Notes: a model not told the origin generated them from the sequence alone. A stretch of 64,000 bases of DNA from Klebsiella pneumoniae (GCA_945869725.1 CAMBPO010000007.1:4273-68272), one strand, 5' to 3'; positions 36,862 to 47,092 are shown, counted from the stretch's first letter. A program made the numbers and translations.

Positions 36862-38220
36862 TCAGATAATCAACTGGATATAAACGGCCAGTATTATTAA
36901 CGGGCATACAAATTTGATGTACCAAGGCCAGATCCGCCAGAACAGCCCAGACTCTGCCTCCGGATAGCCCTGTTTGATCTCTGTCAGCAGCGCATTACGA
37001 TTCCATACCCATCCCGCAAAAATCGCAAAGAAGAACCCCAATAAGGGTTGACTGAACTCTGTTGTCAGACGCACTACCCAGTCAAACATCAATCCAAAAT
37101 TCCAGATAATCACCATGCTGACTGATGCAGCAACTGCACCCAACACAATCACCGCTTTGCGTCGCGAAACTCCTCGATCCTCAACAAAATATGCAACAGG
37201 TACCTCCAGCATTGAGATTGACGACGTCAGTGCGGCAATGCTCATCAGCGCAAAAAACGCCAGTGCGACTAAAATTCCGCCATCACCCATCTGATCAAAC
37301 AATGCTGGCAATACTGACGTAATCAACGCAGGACCTGCAATCAGGGCTCCTTGCTCATCATAGATCTGGATGCCATTTAATTGCGCAACAGACATGGCTG
37401 GCAATATCAGCAAGCCGGCCAATAGTGCGACCGACATATCCAACACCGTAACCATGCCCCCAATGGCAGGCAAGTTTTCCTTTTTACTGACATAAGAACC
37501 ATAAATAAGCATGGTGCCAACGCCCAGTGACAACGAGAAAAACGCCTGCCCCATCGCACTTAAAATCAATTGTGGATCGGCGACTCTGCTAAAGTCAGGT
37601 ACCAGATACATGCGCAGACCTTCCATCGCGCCATCCAGAGTCAGTACGTAAACAATCAAAATGATCAGGATGAGATACAACGATGGCATCAACCGTGAAG
37701 ACCATTTCTCAATACCATTTCTCACACCAGCAACCACAATGTAGATGGTCAACAGGTAAAAAATTCCTGCAAATACAGCATCACGGGTAGTTCCTGATTG
37801 AGTCAGCCAGGTTGACGCACTTTCCAGTCGTGCAATGTCTGCCATTGCAGCAAACATATAGGCCAGCATCCACCCACTTATGATGGCGTAAAAACTCAGT
37901 ATCAGTGTGACCGTAATCATCCCTGCAAAACCGACTCCGGCGCCAACGCGCGCAGCTCCCGGGGAAGTCGCCAGCCCACGCAACGCAGTAACAGCGTTAG
38001 ACTTTGAATACCGGCCAATGATCAACTCAGCCATAAAGGCGGGATATGCCATCACAAATGCCAGGATGACATAAGTAAACAAAAAGGCAGCGCCGCCATT
38101 GCTCGCGGCATTGGTGGGGAAGCCCCAGATGTTGCCAAGTCCTACCGCTGAACCTGTGGCAGCCATCAGGAAACCAAATCGTGAACTGAACTCTCCGCGC
38201 GCTGTACTCATGGCTGACAT
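36862..38220 (-). CDS. NSS-family sodium-dependent transporter
   Basis: 452-residue membrane protein of the neurotransmitter:sodium symporter (LeuT) family, about 11-12 helices. TM1 carries the sodium- and substrate-site motif ATGSAVGLGNIWGFPTNAASNGGAAF. A C-terminal WNRNALLTEIKQGY lies on the cytoplasmic side. Bacterial members take up amino acids or related solutes with Na+, as is common in marine bacteria. The substrate is unknown. It ends one base from the class V enzyme stop, convergent. Confidence 0.9.
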   Translation of the reverse strand: MSAMSTARGEFSSRFGFLMAATGSAVGLGNIWGFPTNAASNGGAAFLFTYVILAFVMAYPAFMAELIIGRYSKSNAVTALRGLATSPGAARVGAGVGFAGMITVTLILSFYAIISGWMLAYMFAAMADIARLESASTWLTQSGTTRDAVFAGIFYLLTIYIVVAGVRNGIEKWSSRLMPSLYLILIILIVYVLTLDGAMEGLRMYLVPDFSRVADPQLILSAMGQAFFSLSLGVGTMLIYGSYVSKKENLPAIGGMVTVLDMSVALLAGLLILPAMSVAQLNGIQIYDEQGALIAGPALITSVLPALFDQMGDGGILVALAFFALMSIAALTSSISMLEVPVAYFVEDRGVSRRKAVIVLGAVAASVSMVIIWNFGLMFDWVVRLTTEFSQPLLGFFFAIFAGWVWNRNALLTEIKQGYPEAESGLFWRIWPWYIKFVCPLIILAVYIQLII

Positions 38221-38288
38221 GCTCCTGCCTGGCCGGTATTTTTATTATGAGGCGGGATGGTTTCTTTACCTTCGCCTGATACCTGAAT

Positions 38289-39272
38289 TTACTCGAATGA
38301 CTCTATGGCAAATCTCAGCCTGACTGGATCAATCAAGCGCATAACGACATTGTTGATGACACTTACCTGACCGTTGCGATTAAGTTCAACCTGAGGAATA
38401 CGCAGACGCTGATCGCTGTCTGTATACGACGCCATTCCCGCCGGTGAAATGGCAAGGGGGATGATGCTTCGCGGCTCTACCTGAAACACCGTTTGTGCTG
38501 CATCTTCAACAATACGCATCAACAATCCGACATTACCAATAGTTGCACCCGCATTCACATAGGTGTTCAGCAGGCCAGTACCAAAATCAAACACGTGCAT
38601 GCTTTCGCTGTAGCGCTGAACCCGGTAAACAGTGAACATCGCCAGATTTTTTTCCACCGGGCCAGTATTCGACGCCGTGTAATCTCGAACCGGCAACGCT
38701 GCTACCGAATCGCTGACGAAGGTGGTGGGCAGATCGTTGATGGCATCGGCAACATTAATGCCGCTGCCCAGAATCCGCGCGAACGCAGTAAAACCGCTAT
38801 TTTGAACATCCAGATTGGTGGAATTATCTGCCAGGTTGATAAACCATTGATTCGTGGCGCTGTTCGGGAAACCATCCTGTTTCGCCATCGCAACAGTGCC
38901 ACGCACATTAGATACGCCGGGTTCATTAACAACGATTGGGCCAACGGGAACAAACGCGGGCCCACAATTGCCGGCGATCAAATTGACACAGTCGCCAAGC
39001 CAGCGAAACTGTCCGCCCTGAATCACAAAATCTGTTTCCGAGCGGTGGATAACCATGCGGCTGAATTCACCGCGGTCAACGTACCCCAGAAAATTGGACA
39101 CCGTATCCGGTGCTCTGTCCTGAAGCAGCTCCATGGTGAAGTCACCATAGGTTGAGGTAACACGAACCAGCGGGTTAGCAGCATGCACGGAAGGCATGAC
39201 CACCAGCACCAACAGGGCGCAAAGGGCACTGTAGCGCCTGATCTGTCTGATTTTTGCCTGCCTGAAACTCAT
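38289..39272 (-). CDS. Exported cyclophilin-type peptidyl-prolyl isomerase with extra C-terminal domain
   Basis: The ATG at 39272 has GGAGAAGG just upstream. Signal peptide YSALCALLVLVVMPSVHAA, then a cyclophilin domain with TSTYGDFTMELLQDRAPDTV, FSRMVIHRSETDFVIQGGQF (catalytic Arg) and TNQWFINLADN. An insertion with two Cys (DCVNLIAGNC) lies after QGGQF. The last 110 residues are beta-rich, without known motif, and make it far longer than PpiA (about 190). Probably a periplasmic foldase. It follows lipA after 53 bases on the same strand. Confidence 0.85.
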   Translation of the reverse strand: MSFRQAKIRQIRRYSALCALLVLVVMPSVHAANPLVRVTSTYGDFTMELLQDRAPDTVSNFLGYVDRGEFSRMVIHRSETDFVIQGGQFRWLGDCVNLIAGNCGPAFVPVGPIVVNEPGVSNVRGTVAMAKQDGFPNSATNQWFINLADNSTNLDVQNSGFTAFARILGSGINVADAINDLPTTFVSDSVAALPVRDYTASNTGPVEKNLAMFTVYRVQRYSESMHVFDFGTGLLNTYVNAGATIGNVGLLMRIVEDAAQTVFQVEPRSIIPLAISPAGMASYTDSDQRLRIPQVELNRNGQVSVINNVVMRLIDPVRLRFAIESFE

Positions 39273-39325
39273 GCCTTCTCCTGTTGACCTTCGTATTCTG
39301 AGCTGCGACGCTCGAATTAACACAC

Positions 39326-40303
39326 TCATTTAACTGACTCACCCGCCGCCTGCTTGTCAGCATGGTAGGACGATCGCACCATTGGACCACTGGCAACCTG
39401 TTTAAACCCCAGCGCCTCACCAAATAAACGCAACTCTTCAAATTCGTCCGGATGGACAAAACGCTGCACGGCAAGATGGTTACGACTGGGTTGCAAATAC
39501 TGGCCCAATGTGATCATTTCAACGTTATGCGCTCTGAGGTCCTGCAACACCTGCATCACCTCTTCTTTAGTTTCACCTAGCCCCAGCATCAAACCTGACT
39601 TGGTCGGCACATCGGGTTGCCTGGCCTTATACTGCTTCAGCAAATCCAGTGACCACTGATAGTCTGCACCGGGCCGCGCCTGTTTGTACAACCGGGGCAC
39701 GGTCTCGAGGTTGTGATTAAACACATCCGGCGGTGTCTTTTCAAGAATATCAAGCGCTGCGCGCATACGGCCGCGGAAGTCTGGCACCAATACTTCCACT
39801 TTGATACCAGGGTTGTAGTGACGGGTTTCGGTGATGCAGTTGGCAATATGCTGCGCACCGCTGTCTTTCAGGTCATCCCTGTCGACCGATGTAATCACGA
39901 CATAACGCAGTCCCATTTCAGAGATCGCCTGCGCCAGCTCTCGCGGCTCGTTCTCATCCAGAGGCTTGGGCTTGCCGTGTGCCACATCACAGAAAGGGCA
40001 GCGCCGGGTACAGATTTCACCCATCACCATAAAAGTCGCAGTGCCGTTACTGAAGCACTCACCCAGATTGGGGCAGGACGCCTCTTCACACACCGATGCC
40101 AGCTTGTGTTTACGCAGTTGCTCTTTGATCTGCGCAATTTTGGGGGAAGCCGGAATCCGCACTCTGATCCAGTCGGGCTTTACCGGCAATTCCACGGTCG
40201 GAATTACCTTGACGGGAATACGTGCGACCTTTTCTGCGCCGCGCAGTTTTTCACCTTCTACCAGCACATTTCGTCTGCCCGTCACTTCTTGTTGTGTTGT
40301 CAT
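39326..40303 (-). CDS. lipA: Lipoyl synthase
   Basis: Radical-SAM enzyme that inserts two sulfurs into protein-bound octanoate. The auxiliary cluster Cys motif is [12 protein letters not shown] and the radical-SAM motif [10 protein letters not shown]; the C-terminal RSSYHADKQ gives the Ser ligand of the auxiliary cluster. The start at 40303 (MTTQQEV, AGGAG upstream) leaves 4 bases to the lipB stop, so ybeD-lipB-lipA is one unit. Length about 325 is standard. Confidence 0.97.
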   Translation of the reverse strand: MTTQQEVTGRRNVLVEGEKLRGAEKVARIPVKVIPTVELPVKPDWIRVRIPASPKIAQIKEQLRKHKLASVCEEASCPNLGECFSNGTATFMVMGEICTRRCPFCDVAHGKPKPLDENEPRELAQAISEMGLRYVVITSVDRDDLKDSGAQHIANCITETRHYNPGIKVEVLVPDFRGRMRAALDILEKTPPDVFNHNLETVPRLYKQARPGADYQWSLDLLKQYKARQPDVPTKSGLMLGLGETKEEVMQVLQDLRAHNVEMITLGQYLQPSRNHLAVQRFVHPDEFEELRLFGEALGFKQVASGPMVRSSYHADKQAAGESVK

Positions 40304-40307
40304 GAAA

Positions 40308-40988
40308 CTACAACTCCTGCCTGACATCTATCCAGCTATAGGGACCAAGCTGCAGTATTAGGTTCTGCAGCACTTGTTTTTCCATGGACTCCATCAGTGA
40401 TTCCGGGTCAACGCCAGGCGTATGATCAATCACCTGCGTAACCTCCAGCCCTTGATATCCGCATGGGTTAATCCGATTAAAGGGCTCCATGTTCATTGCC
40501 ACGTTCAGACTCATACCGTGGTAGGAGCAGCCGCGCCGGATGCGTAATCCGAGGGAGGCTATTTTTGCGTCACCAACATAAACTCCCGGCGCACCGGCTC
40601 TGGGTTGCGCAGATATTTTTACACCGGCCAGGGTGTCCACAATTGCCTGCTCGATAACACTGACCAGCTCACGCACGCCAATACTGGCGCGGCGGACATC
40701 GATCAACAGGTAAACCACCAGTTGCCCCGGCCCATGATACGTTACCTGACCGCCCCGATCGATCTGAATCACAGGAATTTGTCCCGGCGCCAACACATGT
40801 TCCGCCTTGCCCGCCTGACCTTGGGTAAAAACAGGCCGGTGGGACAACAACCAGAGCTCATCGGGGGTCTCTTGCTGACGCGAATCCGTAAAAGACTGCA
40901 TGGCTCGCCAGATGGGTTCGTAGTCGGTTAAACCGAGCTGACGAACAATTAATCGGCGATTTTTTTCAGGACTACCAGAGTCACTCAT
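40308..40988 (-). CDS. lipB: Octanoyl-ACP:protein octanoyltransferase
   Basis: Moves octanoyl from ACP to lipoyl domains, the step before LipA. Contains [39 protein letters not shown] with the catalytic Lys, and [14 protein letters not shown] with the catalytic Cys. 226 residues, normal length. ATGA overlap with ybeD. Confidence 0.96.
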   Translation of the reverse strand: MSDSGSPEKNRRLIVRQLGLTDYEPIWRAMQSFTDSRQQETPDELWLLSHRPVFTQGQAGKAEHVLAPGQIPVIQIDRGGQVTYHGPGQLVVYLLIDVRRASIGVRELVSVIEQAIVDTLAGVKISAQPRAGAPGVYVGDAKIASLGLRIRRGCSYHGMSLNVAMNMEPFNRINPCGYQGLEVTQVIDHTPGVDPESLMESMEKQVLQNLILQLGPYSWIDVRQEL

Positions 40989-41272
40989 AACACCAGCTTG
41001 ACAGCCGCAAGAGTCTTCAGCTCCGCAAACAAAAACTCCAGCTGCTCCTTGCCAGTTGCTTCAATAACAATAGTGATTGCAACATAATTGCCCTTGGTAC
41101 TGGGTCGCACACTGACATGCTCATCTTGCACACCGGGAGCATGTCGGCTGAACACCGCCCTGACCTCTGCATGGAAAGTTGCGTGCGCCTCACCCATCAC
41201 CTTGACCGGATAGCGGCAAGGAAAGGTAATTCTGGGCGCATCGGGCGTATTATCACTGTTGATATTTTGCAT
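40985..41272 (-). CDS. ybeD: YbeD/DUF493 family small protein
   Basis: About 95 residues with an ACT-like ferredoxin fold: [41 protein letters not shown]. The ATG at 41272 follows the dacA stop. The gene is always next to lipB in this group; a role in lipoate regulation is suggested but unproven. Confidence 0.9.
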   Translation of the reverse strand: MQNINSDNTPDAPRITFPCRYPVKVMGEAHATFHAEVRAVFSRHAPGVQDEHVSVRPSTKGNYVAITIVIEATGKEQLEFLFAELKTLAAVKLVL

Positions 41273-41274
41273 GA

Positions 41275-42531
41275 TCAACCAAACAAGCCCATAAAGAACA
41301 AGGTCAGAGCGTCCATCAGCCGCTTGAGAAGGCCACCGCGTTCCAGAGATTTCATAGCAACAATATCTCCAGTAAAGAGCACTTCGTCATCAAGCGTGAC
41401 CTGCACACTGCCCAGTACCTGGCCCGCTTCAATTGCACCACGCAAGGTTTCCTGTGTGCTCAGCGTAGTTACCAGATCGCCTGCCCGGCCGCGCGGCAGA
41501 GTAATCAGCACTTCACTCGGAATACCGACGTCGATAGTATTCTCGGCAGCAGACCAGATGCGCAGAGATTCAACCACCTGATTGGCTTCAAACAGTCGGT
41601 GTGATTCAAAAAAGCGGAAGCCATAACTGAGCATTTTCTGTGCTTCAACAGCACGCGCCTCTTCGCTGGCGGTTCCCATCACCACAGCGATCAGGCGCAT
41701 GCCATCACGCTCGGCAGAGGCGACAAGACAAAATCCCGCTGGGGTTGTCCAGCCGGTCTTCATGCCATCGACGGTATTGTCACGGAATAGCAGGGTATTT
41801 CGATTAGGCTGGCTGATGCCATTAAACGTGAACTCACGTTCCGCATACATACGGTAGTGCACGGGGTGCTCAAGAATTTTGACCCGCGCCAACGTCGCCA
41901 GATCACGAGCAGACATCAGATTGGTCTGACCCGTGTCATCCAGGCCGCTTGAGTTCACAAAGTAAGAACTGTTCATGCCCAGGCGGCGGGCATGCTGATT
42001 CATAAGATCGGCAAACGCTTCTTCGCTGCCGGCAATATGTTCGGCCATCGCGACGCTGGCATCGTTGCCCGACTGGATGATAATGCCGCGCAACAGATCC
42101 TCGACCCGAACGTAGCTGTTGACGTCAACAAAGGTCTTGGAGCCTTGGGTACGCCATGCTCTCTCGCTGATAAACACCATATCATCCAGGCTCAGGTTGC
42201 CATTATCAATCTCGTACTCCGCTACGTAAGCAGTCATGATCTTGGTCAGGCTGGCAGGCGGCAGCGCTTCATCGGAGTTCATCTCCATGATGGCATGACC
42301 GGTCACAGCATCAATCAGAATATAACTGCTGGCGGCGATGTCCGGCGCTCTCGGCACAATGGCTTGCATCGCCGGCGAAGGCATCGGAGTTGGCGCGGGT
42401 GCAGGCGCTGGTGTCGTTTGCGCAAACGACAACACGGATGTGCTGAGAGCGATAGACCCAGCCAGTAATAACGCAAGGCATCGGTTTGTCCGACTCAATG
42501 GGGTAACTTCTGATTGTGCTCGATTTGTCAT
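41275..42531 (-). CDS. dacA: D-alanyl-D-alanine carboxypeptidase (PBP5/6 family)
   Basis: Low-molecular-weight PBP that trims the terminal D-Ala of peptidoglycan stems. The start at 42531 (MTNRAQSE) has AGGA at 8 bases and gives a good signal peptide (ALLLAGSIALSTSVLSFAQ); the ATG at 42558 overlaps the rlpA stop. After a Pro/Ala linker the S11 motifs appear: SxxK in ASLTKIMT, SGN in IIQSGNDAS, KTG in GMKTGWTTP. The C-terminal PBP5 domain and an end amphipathic helix (RLMDALTLFFMGLFG) anchor it to the membrane. Confidence 0.94.
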   Translation of the reverse strand: MTNRAQSEVTPLSRTNRCLALLLAGSIALSTSVLSFAQTTPAPAPAPTPMPSPAMQAIVPRAPDIAASSYILIDAVTGHAIMEMNSDEALPPASLTKIMTAYVAEYEIDNGNLSLDDMVFISERAWRTQGSKTFVDVNSYVRVEDLLRGIIIQSGNDASVAMAEHIAGSEEAFADLMNQHARRLGMNSSYFVNSSGLDDTGQTNLMSARDLATLARVKILEHPVHYRMYAEREFTFNGISQPNRNTLLFRDNTVDGMKTGWTTPAGFCLVASAERDGMRLIAVVMGTASEEARAVEAQKMLSYGFRFFESHRLFEANQVVESLRIWSAAENTIDVGIPSEVLITLPRGRAGDLVTTLSTQETLRGAIEAGQVLGSVQVTLDDEVLFTGDIVAMKSLERGGLLKRLMDALTLFFMGLFG

Positions 42532-42554
42532 ACCAAAAATCCTGTTGTGTAACA

Positions 42555-43430
42555 TCATTCTTCAACCACGTAGGGTTGCCCCAGATTTGCGGACTGCATC
42601 AGGTTAGAAATTCTCTCGATCTCACTCGGGTCAGATATGGGGCCAACCCGCACACGATGCAACTGCTGACTGGTATCGGCTGCCTGAATGGAGCGTATAA
42701 ACACCGGGCGACTGGTGAGATCGCGCAGGCGGTCGGATAAGCGCTGCGCTGCGCGCAAGTCTGAAAACGCACCAGCCTGAAGATAACGATCACCCGCGGC
42801 GACTGCCGCTGAAGCAGTCACCGTGGTGGCAGGGTTGGTCGCCGTATTGGCCGCCAGTATGACATTCTGAGAAGGCACTATCGCTTCAATATGCACCAAC
42901 GCTGTGCCTTGATTCGAGAAACCCAGCTTGTACGCGGCTGCATAGGAAAGATCAATGACCCGGTCATTATGGAAAGGCCCGCGATCATTCACTCTCACTA
43001 CAATACTGCGCTGATTTTCCAGATTGGTTACCCTGACAAAACTCGGTATAGGCAAACCGGTATGTGCTGCTGACACCTGATACATGTCAAAAACCTCACC
43101 GTTGGAAGTCTGGTGGCCGTGAAATTTTTCCCCATACCATGATGCAAGGCCCGTTTGCTGAAAACCCACTTCAGTTTGCATGACGCGATAGCTGCGACCA
43201 TTAACGGTATAGGGAGAGCGGTTGCCGGCCATGGTTCGATTCAGCGGCACCGGGATGACTTCACGGATCTGTGAGACATCCAGAGACTGCGATGGCGCGC
43301 GGTCCTGCGAAATACTGTATCGACCGGCATTTGCAACGGGTGCTGTTGTTGAAGACGGCGGGACAGATGCACTTTGACAGGCCGCCAGCAACAGCACGCT
43401 GGATGACAGGAGACATAATTTAAGGTTCAA
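42555..43430 (-). CDS. rlpA: Septal-ring lytic transglycosylase RlpA
   Basis: 291-residue lipoprotein: signal LLSSSVLLLAAC with lipobox LLAAC, a double-psi beta-barrel domain (GLASWYGEKFHGHQTSNGE, VVRVNDRGPFHNDRVIDLS) that cuts naked glycan strands, and a C-terminal SPOR domain (LQAGAFSDLRAAQRLSDRL) binding denuded septal glycan. It sits between mrdA and dacA; rodA, which normally precedes it, is missing. Confidence 0.93.
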   Translation of the reverse strand: MNLKLCLLSSSVLLLAACQSASVPPSSTTAPVANAGRYSISQDRAPSQSLDVSQIREVIPVPLNRTMAGNRSPYTVNGRSYRVMQTEVGFQQTGLASWYGEKFHGHQTSNGEVFDMYQVSAAHTGLPIPSFVRVTNLENQRSIVVRVNDRGPFHNDRVIDLSYAAAYKLGFSNQGTALVHIEAIVPSQNVILAANTATNPATTVTASAAVAAGDRYLQAGAFSDLRAAQRLSDRLRDLTSRPVFIRSIQAADTSQQLHRVRVGPISDPSEIERISNLMQSANLGQPYVVEE

Positions 43431-43496
43431 AGCACGTTCTCTTAAGTTCGGGTTCTAGAAAGCGAGCCCTTTTTAAAGCTCGCGGATGTTAACGTG

Positions 43497-45458
43497 TTAC
43501 GGCCCACTTGTCAGTAACATGCTCTCCTGCTCGGCTGCCTCTTTCTCGAGTATTGGCAGCATATAGGCATCAAGAACCTGTCTGGCCAACGGCCCACCAA
43601 CCGAACTGCCACCCTCGCCATTCTCCACAAACACTGCGACTGCAATTCTCGATTGCGAAGAAGCGTCAAATGCAATAAACATCGCGTGATTCAAATGCTC
43701 ATCACTGATCTGATTCGGTTCTATCCGATTGCCACTAGCATCGACCTGCACACCCACAACCTGCGCGGTTCCTGACTTGCCGCCCATCGGGTAAGCCAGC
43801 GGCTCCGCACCCGCTACAAAGGGATAAGCGGTTCCTTCCTGACGGCGAAGATTGCGGTCATAAGGCTTGCTGACGGTGTGCTCCATGGCACGACGTACCA
43901 GAGCTAGATCCTCTGCAGATGGCAGCAGTGGCTGCGACATTTCCTCGCCGTCAAACAGGATGTCAGAAAATTCGTTAGTGCCATCATTTACAGCCTTCAG
44001 AAAACGCGGGCGTTTCATCACACCATGATTGGCAATCGTAGCGACGGCACTGGCCATCTGCAGAGTGGTCGCCTGGAACATACCGTTACCAAAGCCTTCT
44101 GCAGGGGTTTCGCCCGGATACCAAGGCTCATTTTTGACTGCCCGCTTCCAAGCAGGAGAAGGCACAATACCTCGATTGGCCTGAGGCACATCAATGCTGG
44201 CATTAGCCCCAAAACCCCAGGTCAACAGGTAATCATGGATGCCTTGAATACCCAACTCGACGGCTACATGGCTGAAATAGGTGTTACAGGACTGATAAAT
44301 CGCTCGCTCCAGGTCAACCGGCCCATGTCCAGATTTATCTACCCACCACGTCCAGTCGTAATAGGGTCGCGCCCGACCCGGCAACCGATAGAACCCAGGG
44401 TCGGCAATCATGGTTTCCGGAGTGACAATGCCATGATACAGACCTGCCAAACCAATAAACGGCTTGATTGTTGATCCTGGCACCCGCGAGTTGATAGCCC
44501 GATTGAACATTGGTGAATGGCTGGAACTGTTAAGTTCTGCCATCTGGTCGCGGGAAATTCCGGTGACAAACAAGTTGGGGTCGTAACCGGGCTTGCTGAC
44601 CATGGCGAGAATTCCACCGGTGGTTGGCTCAATTGCCACGATTGCGCCGCGACGGTCTCCCAGCGCAGCCTCAGCAGCCAGTTGCAGCGAGACATCCAGA
44701 TGCAACTGCAAATCACGGCCAGGCTCGGGGTCTGTACGACCGAGCACGCGCGTCACACGGCCTCGATTGTTTTTTTCGACAGTTTCAAAACCCACACGGC
44801 CATGCATAAAGTCTTCGTACGTTTTTTCGATACCGGTTTTGCCAATCTGATGGGTGCCGCGGTAGTCGCGCACATCTTCCTCAGACATAGCCTCAAGTTC
44901 GTCCCGATTGATTTCAGAAACGTAACCAAGGGCATGCGCAATCGACTCTCCAAAGGGATAGTAGCGCACCAATTGGGCTTCAACGGCAAGGCCGGGCAAC
45001 TTATGCTGATTGACCGCGATGTGCGCAATTTCATCATCGGTGAGCTGAAACTTTAGCGGCACAGAGGTGTGCGGTACAGCCCGACGACTGAGACGTGTCT
45101 GGTAATCTTCCAGGTCTTCTTCAGTCAAGCCGATTTCCCGGCGTAACAGTTCAACAGATTCTTCAAAGTCAGCGGCATTTTCACGCACAACGGTGAGGTT
45201 AAAAATGGGCCTGTTATCCGCGACCAGCACACCCTGACGATCGTAGATCAATCCCCGGGTTGGCGGAATAAATTGAGAATGTAGGCGATTGCCTTCGGAA
45301 CGCTCGGAGTAGTAAATATGATTAAAAAACTGCAGATTGATCATCCAGCCAATCAGGATCATCACCAACAGGCAGACAACCCCGCCTGCTACAAACAAGC
45401 GTCGGTTGAAAATCTGGATTTCATGCTTATGTGCATCTAACCTGAATTTTTTGACCAT
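43497..45458 (-). CDS. mrdA: Penicillin-binding protein 2 (elongasome transpeptidase)
   Basis: 653 residues. A single N-terminal TM helix (VCLLVMILIGWMINLQF), the non-catalytic dimer/pedestal domain, then the transpeptidase domain with SxxK in PGSTIKPFIGL, SxN in YQSCNTYF and KSG in GGKSGTAQVV. It crosslinks peptidoglycan in the rod complex with RodA and MreC. The downstream neighbour is rlpA, not rodA. rlmH lies 117 bases upstream. Confidence 0.96.
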   Translation of the reverse strand: MVKKFRLDAHKHEIQIFNRRLFVAGGVVCLLVMILIGWMINLQFFNHIYYSERSEGNRLHSQFIPPTRGLIYDRQGVLVADNRPIFNLTVVRENAADFEESVELLRREIGLTEEDLEDYQTRLSRRAVPHTSVPLKFQLTDDEIAHIAVNQHKLPGLAVEAQLVRYYPFGESIAHALGYVSEINRDELEAMSEEDVRDYRGTHQIGKTGIEKTYEDFMHGRVGFETVEKNNRGRVTRVLGRTDPEPGRDLQLHLDVSLQLAAEAALGDRRGAIVAIEPTTGGILAMVSKPGYDPNLFVTGISRDQMAELNSSSHSPMFNRAINSRVPGSTIKPFIGLAGLYHGIVTPETMIADPGFYRLPGRARPYYDWTWWVDKSGHGPVDLERAIYQSCNTYFSHVAVELGIQGIHDYLLTWGFGANASIDVPQANRGIVPSPAWKRAVKNEPWYPGETPAEGFGNGMFQATTLQMASAVATIANHGVMKRPRFLKAVNDGTNEFSDILFDGEEMSQPLLPSAEDLALVRRAMEHTVSKPYDRNLRRQEGTAYPFVAGAEPLAYPMGGKSGTAQVVGVQVDASGNRIEPNQISDEHLNHAMFIAFDASSQSRIAVAVFVENGEGGSSVGGPLARQVLDAYMLPILEKEAAEQESMLLTSGP

Positions 45459-45575
45459 GCCACCCAGCTCAACTACCTGCCTGAAAAAAACGCTTGAATT
45501 GCTTATAGGACAGGTATTTGGGAGATAAGTTTACATGGGTTTCTAATTCTGTCCAGACTTCACGAAAAACTGTAT

Positions 45576-46046
45576 TTACGCCCGATGATAGGGATGCCCC
45601 GACAGCACACTCCATACCCTGTAAATCTGCTCGGCCAGCACAATGCGCACTAACGGATGTGGCAATGTTAACGCCGACAGCGACCACTTTTCGTCTGCGC
45701 GTTGCAGGCACTCTGGGCTGAGCCCATCAGGCCCCCCTACCAACAGACTGAGGTGCCTGCCGTCATCGCGAATTGCACCGACCCGCACGGCCATGGCTTC
45801 GGTACTCAGTGAGCGCCCCAACACATCCAACGCCACCACATGGTCGCGTACCGATAATCGACTGAGCAGCGCCTCACTTTCCTGACGCATGGCTTGCTGG
45901 GTATCACTGTTTTTGGTGCGCTTACCCAGCGGCACTTCGATGCAATGCAGGCTGAATTCCGCGGGCAGGCGCTTGCTGTACTCCAGCACCCCTTCCTGCA
46001 CCCAGTCTGGCATGCGGGTCCCGACAGAAATCAGATTGATCTTCAC
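45576..46046 (-). CDS. rlmH: 23S rRNA pseudouridine-1915 N3-methyltransferase
   Basis: 156-residue SPOUT methyltransferase with ISVGTRMPDWVQEGVLEYSKRLP, LLVGGPDGLS for SAM and LPHPLVRIVLAEQIYRVWSVLSGHPYHR at the C-terminus. It starts with GTG overlapping the rsfS stop (GTGA), so it is coupled to rsfS. It modifies the pseudouridine made by RluD, also encoded in this window. Confidence 0.96.
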   Translation of the reverse strand: MKINLISVGTRMPDWVQEGVLEYSKRLPAEFSLHCIEVPLGKRTKNSDTQQAMRQESEALLSRLSVRDHVVALDVLGRSLSTEAMAVRVGAIRDDGRHLSLLVGGPDGLSPECLQRADEKWSLSALTLPHPLVRIVLAEQIYRVWSVLSGHPYHRA

Positions 46047-46399
46047 GGCATATCCGACTGATTGGCCTTAACCAGAGCCTTCATATTCCACAAGTCCTCC
46101 AGACGGTAAAGCGCCCGCGTTGCAGATAACATGAAGTGCACAATCACATCACCAAGGTCGACCAAGACCCAGTCAGCCTGGCCACGACCTTCAACACCCT
46201 GAACCGGCACACCTGCCTTTTTGGCGTTCACAATGACTTCATCAGCCATGGCTTTGATGTGAGTACTGGACGTTCCGGTGACGATGATCATGCAATCAGT
46301 GATGGGTGTCAGGCTGCGCACATCAAACACTTCAATATGCTGGCCTTTGATATTTTCCAGTGAGTCAACAACCAGTTCACTGATTTGCTCGGTATTCAA
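46043..46399 (-). CDS. rsfS: Ribosomal silencing factor RsfS
   Basis: 118 residues. Binds L14 and blocks 30S-50S joining in starvation. Core motifs are VVDSLENIKGQHIEVFDVR, TDCMIIVTGTSSTHIKAMAD and GQADWVLVDLGDVIVHFM. It begins with TTG (46399) after AGGAG. nadD is 50 bases upstream on the same strand. Confidence 0.95.
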   Translation of the reverse strand: MNTEQISELVVDSLENIKGQHIEVFDVRSLTPITDCMIIVTGTSSTHIKAMADEVIVNAKKAGVPVQGVEGRGQADWVLVDLGDVIVHFMLSATRALYRLEDLWNMKALVKANQSDMP

Positions 46400-46449
46400 T
46401 TATGTATTGCTCCTGACTGCAGCATCCGTTTATTCAGACACTGACAAAA

Positions 46450-47082
46450 TTAAAAATAAAGCCTGTGCTCAAGAATATACCTTTGCACGGATAGCGGTAG
46501 CTGTGCAGGCATTTCACCCTGCGCCAGCGCTTGTCTGATGGCACTGGACGATACCGGAAGGTCCAGATTGTCCATATACATCAGCTTTCCACGTTGCTGA
46601 CTGAACAGATCAGTCACATTGCACACCCGACGACGGGCTTGCTCTTCAGCCAAAGCAGCAGGGATTTCGCCCACTACACCCGGCCGACCCGTCACACACA
46701 AATGACAGATATCAATCAATTGTTGCCATTCATGCCAGCCGGGCAACGACAAAAAGCTGTCCAACCCCAAAATATAGACCAGCGCAGAATCCGGAAATTC
46801 TTTCGCAAATGAGTTGAGGGTATCAACCATGTACGAAACGCCCGGCCGCTGCAGCTCGCGCTGATCCACTACCAACCGCGGCTCATCGGCCACTGCCAAT
46901 GTCAACATCCGCACCCGGTGCGCGCCCGATGCACCTGGCTGCCCGCGGTGATTGGGCACAGCGCAGGGCACCATATGCACAACATCCAGCTCAAGCGTAT
47001 TTAACACCTGTTTTACAACAGCAAGATGTGCCAGATGAACCGGGTCAAACATTCCACCCATGACCCCGATACGTCTTTGCAT
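46450..47082 (-). CDS. nadD: Nicotinate-nucleotide adenylyltransferase
   Basis: Makes deamido-NAD from NaMN and ATP. The nucleotidyl-transferase motif is GVMGGMFDPVHLAHL, with VSSSAIRQAL near the C-terminus (here LPVSSSAIRQALAQG). Start taken at 47082 (MQRRIG), because the longer frame would run into proA. Its product is the substrate of NadE, encoded at 10.4-12.0 kb. Confidence 0.95.
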   Translation of the reverse strand: MQRRIGVMGGMFDPVHLAHLAVVKQVLNTLELDVVHMVPCAVPNHRGQPGASGAHRVRMLTLAVADEPRLVVDQRELQRPGVSYMVDTLNSFAKEFPDSALVYILGLDSFLSLPGWHEWQQLIDICHLCVTGRPGVVGEIPAALAEEQARRRVCNVTDLFSQQRGKLMYMDNLDLPVSSSAIRQALAQGEMPAQLPLSVQRYILEHRLYF

Positions 47083-47092
47083 GCAGATTCCC

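Noticed and set aside
38493..39155. 220-codon ORF opposite the cyclophilin gene
   Set aside because: The other strand has a signal peptide, cyclophilin motifs and a good ribosome site; this frame has none.
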